Under the pieces are notes generated by a model. That model did no database searches. It had not been told where the DNA came from and saw nothing but the letters and a program-made list of their open reading frames with translations. Shown in pieces: positions 1 through 6,793 of a stretch of DNA of 8,482 bases; positions within the stretch are counted from its first letter, which is position 1; every line of letters starts with the position of its first letter. The DNA comes from a bacterium (GTDB taxonomy: Bacteria; Hydrogenedentota; Hydrogenedentia; Hydrogenedentiales; SLHB01): assembly GCA_024231375.1 (NCBI GenBank), contig JAAEQP010001462.1, forward strand, positions 1 through 8,482, read 5' to 3'. A program made the position numbers and the translations under genes.

Positions 1-363
1 ATGACGGGTCGCGAGTACCGCATCTTCGGGTACAAGGGCAAGCAGGTGCGCGACAACATTCACGCAACCGATCTCGTGGCATGTTTCAAGGCGTTTCACG
101 GGGATCCCCGGTGCGGCGAAGTGTACAACATGGGCGGTAGCCGGCACAGCAACTGCTCGATGTTGGAAGCCATAGCCTTGTGCGAGGAGATCGCCGGGAA
201 GAAGATGAAGACGGAATACGTGGACGAACCGCGCGCTGGCGATCACATCTGGTGGATCGGCGATGTGTCGCGGTTCAGGTCCCATTATCCGGATTGGGAA
301 TACACCTACGACATCCGCGCCATCCTGGAGGAGATCCACGAAGGACTCGCGGGTCGGGTGTGA
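1..363 (+). CDS. NAD-dependent nucleotide-sugar epimerase, CDP-paratose 2-epimerase-like (5' truncated by window edge)
   Basis: These 120 residues are the C-terminal part of a short-chain dehydrogenase/reductase-type nucleotide-sugar epimerase. The frame is open from base 1, and the ATG there is probably an internal methionine, because family members are about 340 residues long. Visible motifs are [12 protein letters not shown] (residues 14-25), [18 protein letters not shown] (41-58), the [11 protein letters not shown] block (75-85) and HYPDW (95-99). Together these are typical of the CDP-paratose/tyvelose 2-epimerase branch, where this region forms the sugar-nucleotide binding half. The Rossmann fold and the catalytic YxxxK lie outside the window. 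The family acts in the cytoplasm, making deoxy- or branched sugars for surface polysaccharide; the exact substrate here cannot be told. The stop (361-363) is 18 bp before the next gene on the same strand, so co-transcription is likely. Family assignment is confident, specific activity is not. Confidence 0.88.
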   Translation: MTGREYRIFGYKGKQVRDNIHATDLVACFKAFHGDPRCGEVYNMGGSRHSNCSMLEAIALCEEIAGKKMKTEYVDEPRAGDHIWWIGDVSRFRSHYPDWEYTYDIRAILEEIHEGLAGRV

Positions 364-381
364 CGAGAGGAAGGGGAATCC

Positions 382-1278
382 GTGAAGAGGAAAAGGAACA
401 GCGCGATGACTCGCAGCCATTTCTTGCAGGCGACGGCCGCGGGGGCGTTGGGAGTATCGCTCGGCGCTACCGAACCGGCCCACGCGAAACCGGAGGCGGT
501 GCGGAACCGGTTCTGGATGTGGTCTCACGCGGCCGGCGTCTATGACGGCATGTTCGGGTTGCCGCGCAACTCGCGGATCCACGCCGTGGAGGCGGCGGAG
601 TACCTTGGCACGCCCAACGTGGTGTTCGTACGGGCCTTCGAGAAACCCGCGACCCCCTTCGAAGAGTTCGCGCAACGGTTCCGCGATGTGCCCGAGCTTC
701 AGTGGTCGATTACCGGAGATTCGGGGGCCACGTCCGCCGACGAGCGAGATCATGTTCTGCGGTTGGCCCGCACGATGCCCAATATGAACGGCGTGTACAT
801 GGACGACTTCTTCAAGGTCACGAAGGACGGGTTGAAGGCCTCCATGACAATCGAGGAAGTGCAGGGCATCCGTGACCGCTTGGTCGTCGGCGACCGCCGC
901 CTGGACCTTGGCGTGGTGGTCTACACCAAGGAGAAGTTCAACGCGGATATGGTGCCGTTCCTGCGTCTTTGCGACCGCATCTCCCTGTGGACCTGGGCGT
1001 CGGAGGAGTTGGCGGAGTTGGAGGACAATTTCGCCACGCTGGCGGAGGTCGCTCCGGGAAAACGCCTGCAGATGGGATGCTACATGTGGGACTACGGCGC
1101 GCAACAGCCGATGCCATTGGACCGTATGGAGCGGCAGTGCGAGTTGGGTTTGAAGTGGATCGAAGAGAAGCGAATCAGCGACATGATCTTCTGCGGTGCC
1201 CACCTTTGCGACCAAGACCTCGAAGCGGTGGACTGGACCCGCGCGTGGATTGAGAAGGTGGGGGATCAGCCGCTCTAG
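382..1278 (+). CDS. Exported protein of unknown function with Tat-like signal peptide and TIM-barrel-like pattern
   Basis: This 298-residue protein is not one I can name. GTG at 382 has a purine-rich ribosome site GAGGAAGGGGA 4 nt upstream. ATG at 406 (residue 9) also has AAGGAA at good spacing and would give a more usual signal peptide length, so it is a serious alternative start. The N-terminus has KRKR, then TRSHFLQ, a hydrophobic stretch rich in Ala and Gly (17-30) and an AHA cleavage site (33-35). This is the layout of a Tat signal, but the second arginine of the twin pair is Ser12. The mature part alternates hydrophobic strands and helices: VVFVRAF (80-86), GVYMDDFF (137-144), LGVVVYT (176-182), ISLWTW (200-205), MGCYMWDYG (231-239) and MIFCGAH (268-274). 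This is consistent with a (beta/alpha)8 barrel. Acidic D141-D142 and D237 at strand ends would suit a glycoside-hydrolase-like active site, but this is inference. It probably shares a transcript with the upstream epimerase and converges on the DUF547 gene. Confidence 0.85.
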   Translation: MKRKRNSAMTRSHFLQATAAGALGVSLGATEPAHAKPEAVRNRFWMWSHAAGVYDGMFGLPRNSRIHAVEAAEYLGTPNVVFVRAFEKPATPFEEFAQRFRDVPELQWSITGDSGATSADERDHVLRLARTMPNMNGVYMDDFFKVTKDGLKASMTIEEVQGIRDRLVVGDRRLDLGVVVYTKEKFNADMVPFLRLCDRISLWTWASEELAELEDNFATLAEVAPGKRLQMGCYMWDYGAQQPMPLDRMERQCELGLKWIEEKRISDMIFCGAHLCDQDLEAVDWTRAWIEKVGDQPL

Positions 1279-1314
1279 GCAGCCCCCGGCGCCAAGAAGC
1301 GTTCCCCGCGCTTG

Positions 1315-2145
1315 CTACCGTTTCTCGTTGAGCGTCCAGTCGTAGTCAAGGTAGGCGATGGCAAAATCCTCGGCCGTGAGGTAGGCCCGTTGGGCATCGG
1401 ACACGTAGGGGAGAATGGCGATCAGGACCGCGCGTTGCCCGGCGGTGTATCCCTCAAACCCCGGCTCCGCTTCCCCTGGTTGAACGAAGTCCTTTCCAAA
1501 CCATTTGAAAATGGGGGAGAGGTGCACCACATTGTCGTCCGGGCCGATCCGGAACTTCTTGGGATGGTCCAGAAACCGACGCATCTGGCCGTCGAGTTGC
1601 GCGTTCAGCTTGGGGCCTGTGAAGGGCTCGGTCCGCAGGGGCGGACAACTCAAGGCGGCACATACCAGCGCGGCGTGGATTCGCGGTTCCTCGAATTCCT
1701 TTCGTAGAACCTTGTGTTCGATATGGTCCAAGGTCATCTCCTCGCCCATGACCGTCCAGCGGATCCTTGTCCAGACGCCGGGGATTTGGCGGATGCTGTT
1801 CTTGGGATACATGAGCGAACGGGCCAGTCCCGCTTTGATGGGGTAGCGGTCAACGATGGCCTTGAGGGTGAATGCATTGTAGGCGTTGATCCAGAAGGCG
1901 ATGCGGCCGGGTTCCGGCCACGAGGCGTAGGTGTCGGGATCAAGATCGGCGATGGCGCGAAGGTAGGCGTCGAGGTCATCGGGCGATGCCTTCAGCGCGG
2001 CGTAGTCGACGAGGCCCGTGTCGGTGACGTGGTCGCGAAGGACCGTGGCGTAGGGAGCGCTGTCCAACTCAAGGTCGGCTGACGCTTGAGCGACAGCGCC
2101 TGGGGTGATAGCAAGCACGAGGGCAATCGTGGAAGGATACATCAT
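1315..2145 (-). CDS. Exported DUF547 domain protein
   Basis: This 276-residue protein begins with a signal peptide: a short hydrophobic stretch IALVLAITPGAVA, with likely cleavage after AVA (residue 19) or ASA (23). It is therefore probably periplasmic. The rest is a full DUF547 domain, with FWINAYNAFTL (84-94), TLDHIEHKVLR (138-148), IHAALVCAALSCPPL (156-170), SPIFKWFGKDF (210-220) and YLDYDWTLN (265-273). All are characteristic of this uncharacterised family. The invariant-looking His141, Cys162, Cys167 and the aromatic FKWF block are candidates for a functional site, but no biochemical role is established that I can name. The start is supported by AGGAA (2152-2156 on the complement) 6 nt before ATG; a second ATG follows immediately. 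The gene lies 129 bp downstream of the ABC exporter in the same direction, so it could be its distal operon partner. It ends 36 bp from the convergent gene on the other strand. Confidence 0.9.
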   Translation of the reverse strand: MMYPSTIALVLAITPGAVAQASADLELDSAPYATVLRDHVTDTGLVDYAALKASPDDLDAYLRAIADLDPDTYASWPEPGRIAFWINAYNAFTLKAIVDRYPIKAGLARSLMYPKNSIRQIPGVWTRIRWTVMGEEMTLDHIEHKVLRKEFEEPRIHAALVCAALSCPPLRTEPFTGPKLNAQLDGQMRRFLDHPKKFRIGPDDNVVHLSPIFKWFGKDFVQPGEAEPGFEGYTAGQRAVLIAILPYVSDAQRAYLTAEDFAIAYLDYDWTLNEKR

Positions 2146-2274
2146 GGGCGGTTCCTGTCGTGGCGCTGAGCAACCTTGGGAACAGCCGAGCGTGAAGGGG
2201 TATTCCTTTGGTCGGAGCGCAGATTGGACCTATAGGCCGCAGAAGACCCGGCGGAACCGATCGCGCGCCTCCCG

Positions 2275-5247
2275 CTACCAATAGATGTATTTGTCGAAGA
2301 TGGCCTTACTGGTCGAGTCCAATGCATCGAGGTCTTCGATCTCGTACCGGTTCTTGTCGAGGTCGAAGATAATGCGCCCGTTGACAGGGCCCTCGACGAC
2401 CGTATTGCGGTCGAACCGGCGGGTCATGAACTCTTTGTCGCCTTTGTCCGTGGAGACCTCCCAAGTGAGGAATCCGACCTCTTCCTTGATGGAGTTGATC
2501 CGCTGGATGTAGTGGATGAAGTAGCGCTTGACCAACTCGTGTTCAACGGCCATCCGGGAGCTTGGCGCAAGCTCCTTCAGGCGGCGGACCATGCCGATTT
2601 CTTCGTGTTCAAGCGCGCTTTCACCGGTCCACAGGGCGATGAATTCGCTGGGACGCGACACGGGGAAGCAGCGGTAGGCGCGCACGTGTTCATAGACCTG
2701 GTCGCCGTAGGTAACCTGCATGCCTCCTTCGTCCATGGAGAAGATGTGCAGTTTCTTCGGGTTGAGGTAGTTGACGTGCGGGATCTCGAGGCGCTTGCGT
2801 TCTTCCCGCTTGGCCTCCGCGGTCTTCTCGGCGTCGCGCTGGATGTCTTCGAGCATCCTGTCATCGTGAACGTTGACGAGACTGCCGCCAGCAAGCTGGG
2901 ATTGGATCTCGACGAGTTTGCGGTAGATGCCGTCCTCATGGGTCATGAGTTCTTCGTGGGCGCCCGTTTCGCGAATGGACCCTTCCTCGAACACGATGAT
3001 GCGGTCGCAGTTCTGAAGCGTGGTGAGCCGGTGGGCGATGGCAATGGTCGTACGACCCTGGCTGAGGGCTTCCAGGGCTTTCTGGATCTCGCGCTCGGCG
3101 ATGGTGTCGACGCTGGACGTGGCCTCGTCGAGAATGAGAATGCGCGGGTTCTGGATCAGGGCGCGCGCAATGGCCACACGTTGGCGCTCGCCGCCGGACA
3201 GTCCCGACCCGCGTTCGCCGAGACGCGTGTCGTAGCCGTCGTGAACGCGGGTGATGAACATGTGGGCGTTGGCCGCAAGGGCCGCGTTCATGATCTGCTG
3301 AGGCGCAACGCGCGGGTTGCCGTAGGCGATGTTGTCGGCGATGGTGCCGCGGAAGAGGAAGGGGTCCTGGGCGACCATGCCGATCTGCCGGCGCAGACAG
3401 TTCTGACCAATTTTGGGCACGTCGATGTTGTCGATCGTGACGCGGCCATCCTGGGGATCGTAGAATCGCATGATGAGACTGACCGTGGTCGACTTGCCGC
3501 AGCCGCTATGACCCACAATGCCGATCATCTCGCCGGGGTGGACCCGGAACGAAACGTCGTGCAGCACGGGGATGTGAGGGTCGTACCCGAAGTTGACGTT
3601 TTCGAAGGCCACGGCGCCCTGGATGTCGATGTCGATGGCGTCTTTGGCCTCTTCGATCTCGGGTTCCTCGTCCAACACCTCGAACACGCGGTGCGCCTGG
3701 GTCGTGAACGACGTGAACCATGTGGACATCTGGGTGAGGCCGTTCAGCGGGGCGTAGAACATGCCCAATAGGGCGAGGAAGGCCATCAATTCGCCGAGCG
3801 TGAGTTCCGCGCCGATGACGGCCATACCTCCCACGAACCAGATCGCGAAGCTACCGATCTGGAAGACGAACCCGACGATGGGATAGAAGCGTGCCGTCGC
3901 GCGCCCGACTTCCAGGTGGGCGTCACGGTAGCGGCCGCTGTAGTCGCTGAACCGTTTGGCCTCACGGTTTTCCTGAGCGAAAGCTTTGACAACGCGGATG
4001 CCGTTGAGCGAGCCGTGCAGTATGTTGGAAAGACTCGACCGGGTGGTCCAGAACCGTCGGTAACCCGGAACGACCCGCCGGTAGTACCACCACGTGGAGA
4101 GCATCACCACCGGGGCCGGCAGGGTGGCCCACAGCGCGAGGTACGCATCCTTGGTGTACATGATGACGGCGACGGTAATGACAAGCAGGATTTGGTAGCC
4201 GAAACCGGAGGTGATTTGGGTGACGAATCCCTGCAGGGCTTCGATGTCTTGGGTACACCGTGTCATGAGCTGGCCGACGGGACGGGTGTCATGGTAGCGC
4301 ACGGACATGGCTTCGAGTTTCCTGAAGACTTCCAGGCGTAGGTCGTAGCCGAGACGCGTGGAGATCCAGATGGCGAGCGTTTCTCGGATCACACCGACTA
4401 CGGCGATGGCGCCCAGAGTGGCGACGAGTCCCCCGACCAGGATGACGAGCCAGTCGCTTCGGACTTCGGAGGGGAGATCCGTGTAGACCTGGCGCTCGGC
4501 GTCGAATCCCGTAGCCGTGTCGTAGCCAACGGTCTGCGCGATCATGTCGAACCACATGGGCAACGGCTTGGGTTCTTCCTTCAGCACGTTATCCACGAGT
4601 ACTTGAGTGAACTGGGGTGGCAGCGTGACGAGAGCCGCGGTCATCAGCGTCAACACGAACAAGATGGCCGCGAGGCTCCAGAACTGTCTCGTGCGCTTGA
4701 GGAAGCGGACGAACACCATGCCCCGCTTCAGGCACTTAGGGCACACCTTCATGTGCTTGTCGGGCAAGGGCATGCCGCATTTCTCGCAACGACCCTTGAG
4801 AATCTCGTCTTCGCTCTCGGCCACGACCTGTTTGCCTTCGGCAAGCGACTTGATGCGTTGCGAGACGCGCGCGAACTTCTCGGCGTTGGTGTTGGAGTAC
4901 CGGACCAACTCCTCGAACACGCCGCCCATCTTCACTTCGAGGAATCCGGAACCGACGCGCGTGTCGGTGCGCGCGGTTTCCATTTCCACGAAGGCCATGT
5001 CCTTCTGCAGAAGGGCCTCGTCGTCTTCCTTGTCGATGAGGACGACGCAGACGCGTTCCTGTGTGGCGATGACCCAGGACTCGGAATATTCCCCCGCGAT
5101 GTCGAGGTCGGTGTCCGTGGCGATAATCACCTGCTCCGGAGATATTTCGCGCTGCTTAAGCGCATCCAGAACAACGGGGGGGATGGGCCGCCGGATAGAT
5201 ACTGAGGGGATGGTTTTCTCGGGTGCGGTATCTGGTGAGTCTGACAT
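2275..5247 (-). CDS. ABC exporter with N-terminal sensor-like domain, zinc ribbon and C-terminal DUF1854 domain
   Basis: This 990-residue protein is a fused permease-ATPase half-transporter, expected to work as a homodimer in the inner membrane. ATG 5247 was chosen because GGGGAGAAGG lies just before it; an in-frame ATG at 5265 has no such site. From the N-terminus the parts are as follows. A soluble domain (about 25-130) has alternating strands reminiscent of bacterial PH domains. A zinc ribbon has CxxC pairs at C154/C157 and C169/C172. Six membrane helices lie at about 189-219, 265-295, 349-364, 369-389, 457-484 and 486-501. The ATPase domain (about 540-785) is complete: Walker A GHSGCGKST (579-587), Q-loop Q627, signature LSGGERQ (683-689), Walker B ILILDE with catalytic E708, D-loop SSVD and H-loop H739. 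A charged helical linker (795-824) then leads to a DUF1854 domain (about 825-990) ending LDALDSTSKAIFDKYIYW. Related transporters and separate DUF1854 proteins are known from cyanophycin loci; here they are one chain. The membrane and ATPase parts resemble MsbA/lipid and peptide exporters, but the substrate is unknown. A good promoter lies upstream. Confidence 0.93.
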   Translation of the reverse strand: MSDSPDTAPEKTIPSVSIRRPIPPVVLDALKQREISPEQVIIATDTDLDIAGEYSESWVIATQERVCVVLIDKEDDEALLQKDMAFVEMETARTDTRVGSGFLEVKMGGVFEELVRYSNTNAEKFARVSQRIKSLAEGKQVVAESEDEILKGRCEKCGMPLPDKHMKVCPKCLKRGMVFVRFLKRTRQFWSLAAILFVLTLMTAALVTLPPQFTQVLVDNVLKEEPKPLPMWFDMIAQTVGYDTATGFDAERQVYTDLPSEVRSDWLVILVGGLVATLGAIAVVGVIRETLAIWISTRLGYDLRLEVFRKLEAMSVRYHDTRPVGQLMTRCTQDIEALQGFVTQITSGFGYQILLVITVAVIMYTKDAYLALWATLPAPVVMLSTWWYYRRVVPGYRRFWTTRSSLSNILHGSLNGIRVVKAFAQENREAKRFSDYSGRYRDAHLEVGRATARFYPIVGFVFQIGSFAIWFVGGMAVIGAELTLGELMAFLALLGMFYAPLNGLTQMSTWFTSFTTQAHRVFEVLDEEPEIEEAKDAIDIDIQGAVAFENVNFGYDPHIPVLHDVSFRVHPGEMIGIVGHSGCGKSTTVSLIMRFYDPQDGRVTIDNIDVPKIGQNCLRRQIGMVAQDPFLFRGTIADNIAYGNPRVAPQQIMNAALAANAHMFITRVHDGYDTRLGERGSGLSGGERQRVAIARALIQNPRILILDEATSSVDTIAEREIQKALEALSQGRTTIAIAHRLTTLQNCDRIIVFEEGSIRETGAHEELMTHEDGIYRKLVEIQSQLAGGSLVNVHDDRMLEDIQRDAEKTAEAKREERKRLEIPHVNYLNPKKLHIFSMDEGGMQVTYGDQVYEHVRAYRCFPVSRPSEFIALWTGESALEHEEIGMVRRLKELAPSSRMAVEHELVKRYFIHYIQRINSIKEEVGFLTWEVSTDKGDKEFMTRRFDRNTVVEGPVNGRIIFDLDKNRYEIEDLDALDSTSKAIFDKYIYW

Positions 5248-5250
5248 ACG

Positions 5251-5260
5251 CCTTCTCCCC
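5251..5260 (-). promoter_or_regulatory. Ribosome binding site deciding the start of the ABC exporter
   Basis: The complement reads GGGGAGAAGG, ending 3 nt before ATG 5247, with the GGAG core about 8 nt upstream. The in-frame ATG at 5265 is preceded by a pyrimidine-rich stretch with no Shine-Dalgarno sequence. The site therefore favours the 990-residue over the 996-residue product. Confidence 0.7.
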
Positions 5261-5328
5261 GGCATCGGGAGGGAGCCTTTAGCTCCTTTAAGTCCATTGC
5301 TGCATTGGTGTTCCCAATAATCGCGCGA

Positions 5329-5357
5329 ATGCTACTCCCATTGGTGGACAATGTCAA
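5329..5357 (-). promoter_or_regulatory. Sigma70-type promoter for the ABC exporter (and probably DUF547)
   Basis: On the complement, TTGACA (5352-5357, a perfect -35 consensus) is followed after exactly 17 nt by TAGCAT (5329-5334, four of six matches to TATAAT). Transcription would begin near 5322, giving an untranslated leader of about 75 nt before ATG 5247. The position just upstream of the first gene of the minus-strand cluster fits. No transcription data are available, so this is a sequence-based call. Confidence 0.6.
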
Positions 5358-5475
5358 GGGAAAACCGGGCAAGAATCAGGGAATTTTGGCGAGATCTAGA
5401 GGTTTCTTGTGGACGGAAAAGACTCCGGAGGGTGCTATGGACGCCATGAAGCGGTCAATCCTGTCACGTATCGAC

Positions 5476-5505
5476 TTGACCTGAGGCGGGGTTGATCGGC
5501 ATTAT
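5476..5505 (+). promoter_or_regulatory. Possible promoter for the oxidoreductase, with dyad over the -10
   Basis: TTGACC (5476-5481, five of six to the -35 consensus) is separated by 18 nt from CATTAT (5500-5505, four of six). The -10 lies inside a perfect 13-nt dyad, CGGCAT-T-ATGCCG (5497-5509), which could be a repressor site overlapping RNA polymerase contacts. The start codon is about 80 nt downstream. This call is weaker than the minus-strand promoter. Confidence 0.35.
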
Positions 5506-5518
5506 GCCGTGGTGTGAT

Positions 5519-5554
5519 CGCGGGCCGTTTCCGGGTAGTGCTATGCGGCCCGCG
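5519..5554 (+). other. Inverted repeat / stem-loop in the predicted 5' leader of the oxidoreductase
   Basis: CGCGGGCCG (5519-5527) and CGGCCCGCG (5546-5554) are perfect 9-nt inverted repeats separated by 18 nt. In RNA they would form a very stable GC-rich stem-loop ending 35 nt before ATG 5590. No T-run follows, so it is not a classic terminator. It may be an operator for a dimeric regulator or a leader structure. Confidence 0.5.
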
Positions 5555-5576
5555 TTGCGTTCCTGACGGTGTATGA

Positions 5577-5584
5577 AGGGGAGG
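5577..5584 (+). promoter_or_regulatory. Ribosome binding site deciding the start of the oxidoreductase
   Basis: AGGGGAGG ends 5 nt before ATG 5590. This is a near-ideal Shine-Dalgarno match and lies inside the longer frame that could start at ATG 5569. The shorter 349-residue product, beginning MAELGFGIIG, is therefore preferred. Confidence 0.75.
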
Positions 5585-5589
5585 ACGTA

Positions 5590-6639
5590 ATGGCTGAACT
5601 CGGTTTCGGGATTATTGGGTGCGGGAATATCGGCCCAATCCACGCGGCTGGCCTTGCGGAAGTGGACGGAGCCCGGCTGGTGGCGGTGGCTGACATACGC
5701 GAAGAGACGGCTCGCGAACTTGCGGATCAGTATGGCGCGGATGCGTATGCCGACTACAAGGAAATGCTGAACCGGGAGGATGTCGAGGCGGTATGTCTTT
5801 GTGTGCCCAGTGGATTACGGGCCGACATCGCCGAAGTGTGCGCGGAGGCTGGCAAGCACATTCTGTCGGAGAAACCCCTGGAGATCAGCACCGAGCGCAT
5901 CGACCGGATCGTGGCTGCAACCGACCGGGCGGGCGTGAAGCTGGGATGCGTGTTCCAGAGTAGGCTCGCGCGGGGTCCCCAGCTTGTGCACAAGGCCCTG
6001 AAAGAAGACCGGTTCGGCAAGCTGGTCCTGGGCGACGCGTACGTGAAGTGGTACCGGACTCCCGCGTACTACGAGAGCGGGGCGTGGCGGGGCACGCGGA
6101 AGTTGGACGGCGGCGGGTGTCTGATGAACCAAGGCATCCACATGATCGACGTGCTCCTGTGGCTGATGGGTCCTGTGAAGACGGTCATCGCGCGTACGGC
6201 AACGATGGGCCACAAGGATCTGGAAGTGGAAGATCTGGCGTGCGCCATGCTGACGTTCGAGAATGGGGCCATGGGCGTCATCGAAGGCAGCACGGCAATT
6301 TATCCGGGCCATCCCGCGCGCGTAGAGATTCACGGCCTGGAAGGAAGCGCAGTCATCGAGGAAGGCGAGATCCGGTCGTGGGATTTCCGCGAGGAGCGCG
6401 ACGAGGATGAGGCCATCCGGGCCGAGTTGAACAAGGAGTCCGACTTGGGCTCGGGCGCGGGCGATCCTCTGAGCAACCTGAAGCACGAGGGACACCGTCG
6501 CCAGATTCAGGACTTTGCGGACGCCATCCGCGAAGGACGCGCCCCGTCCGTGGACGGCCGCGAAGGCCGCCGGGCCGTGGCCCTGATTGAAGCTATCTAC
6601 GAATCCGCTGAGACAGGTTGTCCGGTGGATCTCGAATAG
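5590..6639 (+). CDS. Gfo/Idh/MocA family NAD(P)-dependent oxidoreductase
   Basis: This 349-residue cytoplasmic dehydrogenase is of normal length for the family. The N-terminal Rossmann fold begins immediately with GFGIIGCGNIG (dinucleotide-binding GCGNIG, residues 10-15), and an Asp ends the second strand at VAVADI (32-36). The family's EKP motif is at 94-96 (LSEKPLE), with K95 the expected catalytic lysine. The substrate-domain motif GGGCLMNQGIHMIDVLLWLMG (174-194) carries H184 and D187, and N180 stands where many members have Asp. Members oxidise or reduce sugars, inositols and related polyols. The exact substrate cannot be read from the sequence. An in-frame ATG at 5569 would add 7 residues but lies upstream of the strong ribosome site. 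The gene has its own candidate promoter and leader stem-loop, and a GC-rich hairpin 6 nt after its stop. A second member of the family lies 1.4 kb downstream, of a different subtype. Confidence 0.93.
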   Translation: MAELGFGIIGCGNIGPIHAAGLAEVDGARLVAVADIREETARELADQYGADAYADYKEMLNREDVEAVCLCVPSGLRADIAEVCAEAGKHILSEKPLEISTERIDRIVAATDRAGVKLGCVFQSRLARGPQLVHKALKEDRFGKLVLGDAYVKWYRTPAYYESGAWRGTRKLDGGGCLMNQGIHMIDVLLWLMGPVKTVIARTATMGHKDLEVEDLACAMLTFENGAMGVIEGSTAIYPGHPARVEIHGLEGSAVIEEGEIRSWDFREERDEDEAIRAELNKESDLGSGAGDPLSNLKHEGHRRQIQDFADAIREGRAPSVDGREGRRAVALIEAIYESAETGCPVDLE

Positions 6640-6645
6640 GACGCG

Positions 6646-6678
6646 CCGGCCGCCCGTTTGCGGCCGGGACTCGTCCCG
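6646..6678 (+). terminator. Overlapping GC-rich hairpins after the oxidoreductase (possible weak terminator or processing signal)
   Basis: CCGGCCGC (6646-6653) pairs with GCGGCCGG (6660-6667) as an 8-bp stem with a 6-nt loop, starting 6 nt after the stop codon. A second dyad, CGGGAC-TC-GTCCCG (6665-6678), shares bases with its 3' arm, so the two cannot form fully together. No U-tract follows either one. This may reduce read-through into the isomerase gene or protect the upstream mRNA end. Confidence 0.4.
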
Positions 6679-6793
6679 TCGAAAGGCATGTTGGACGCCG
6701 CGGCACCAGGAGGAACCGCCGTCCTGAAGCAACGTTACGAACTACAACCTATACGAGGGGACTGGCAATGTCTGCCTCTCAGGGAGAGACTTA

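Larger units (their letters stand above)
5248..5589. other. Divergent intergenic region between the ABC exporter and the oxidoreductase
   Basis: This 342-bp stretch has no convincing gene. It is less GC-rich in its middle (about 5340-5420) than the flanking coding DNA. It holds a minus-strand sigma70-like promoter, a weaker plus-strand promoter with a 13-nt dyad at its -10, a 9-bp inverted repeat at 5519-5554, and ribosome binding sites for both flanking genes. A 15-codon open frame at 5437-5484 (+), with GGAGGG 4 nt upstream of its ATG, could be a leader peptide but has no other support. The heptamer ATTGGTG occurs at 5304-5310 and 5340-5346, flanking the minus-strand -10. Confidence 0.7.

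Noticed and set aside
1297..1313. AAGCG/CGCTT hairpin in the convergent gap as a bidirectional terminator
   Set aside because: The stem is only 5 bp with a 7-nt loop and no T-run on either strand, too weak to call.
2512..3771. 419-residue open frame on the plus strand inside the ABC exporter gene
   Set aside because: It is antisense to the membrane and ATPase domains, which are unambiguous. The frame results from GC-rich third positions, and its product shows no recognisable motif.
5304..5346. Repeated ATTGGTG heptamer (5304-5310 and 5340-5346) as operator half-sites
   Set aside because: A seven-base repeat is expected by chance in a region of this size; noted only in the region description.
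5815..6732. 305-residue open frame on the minus strand over the first oxidoreductase
   Set aside because: It is antisense to a well-supported Gfo/Idh/MocA gene, and its composition is that of a shadow frame (Arg/His/Leu-rich, no domains).
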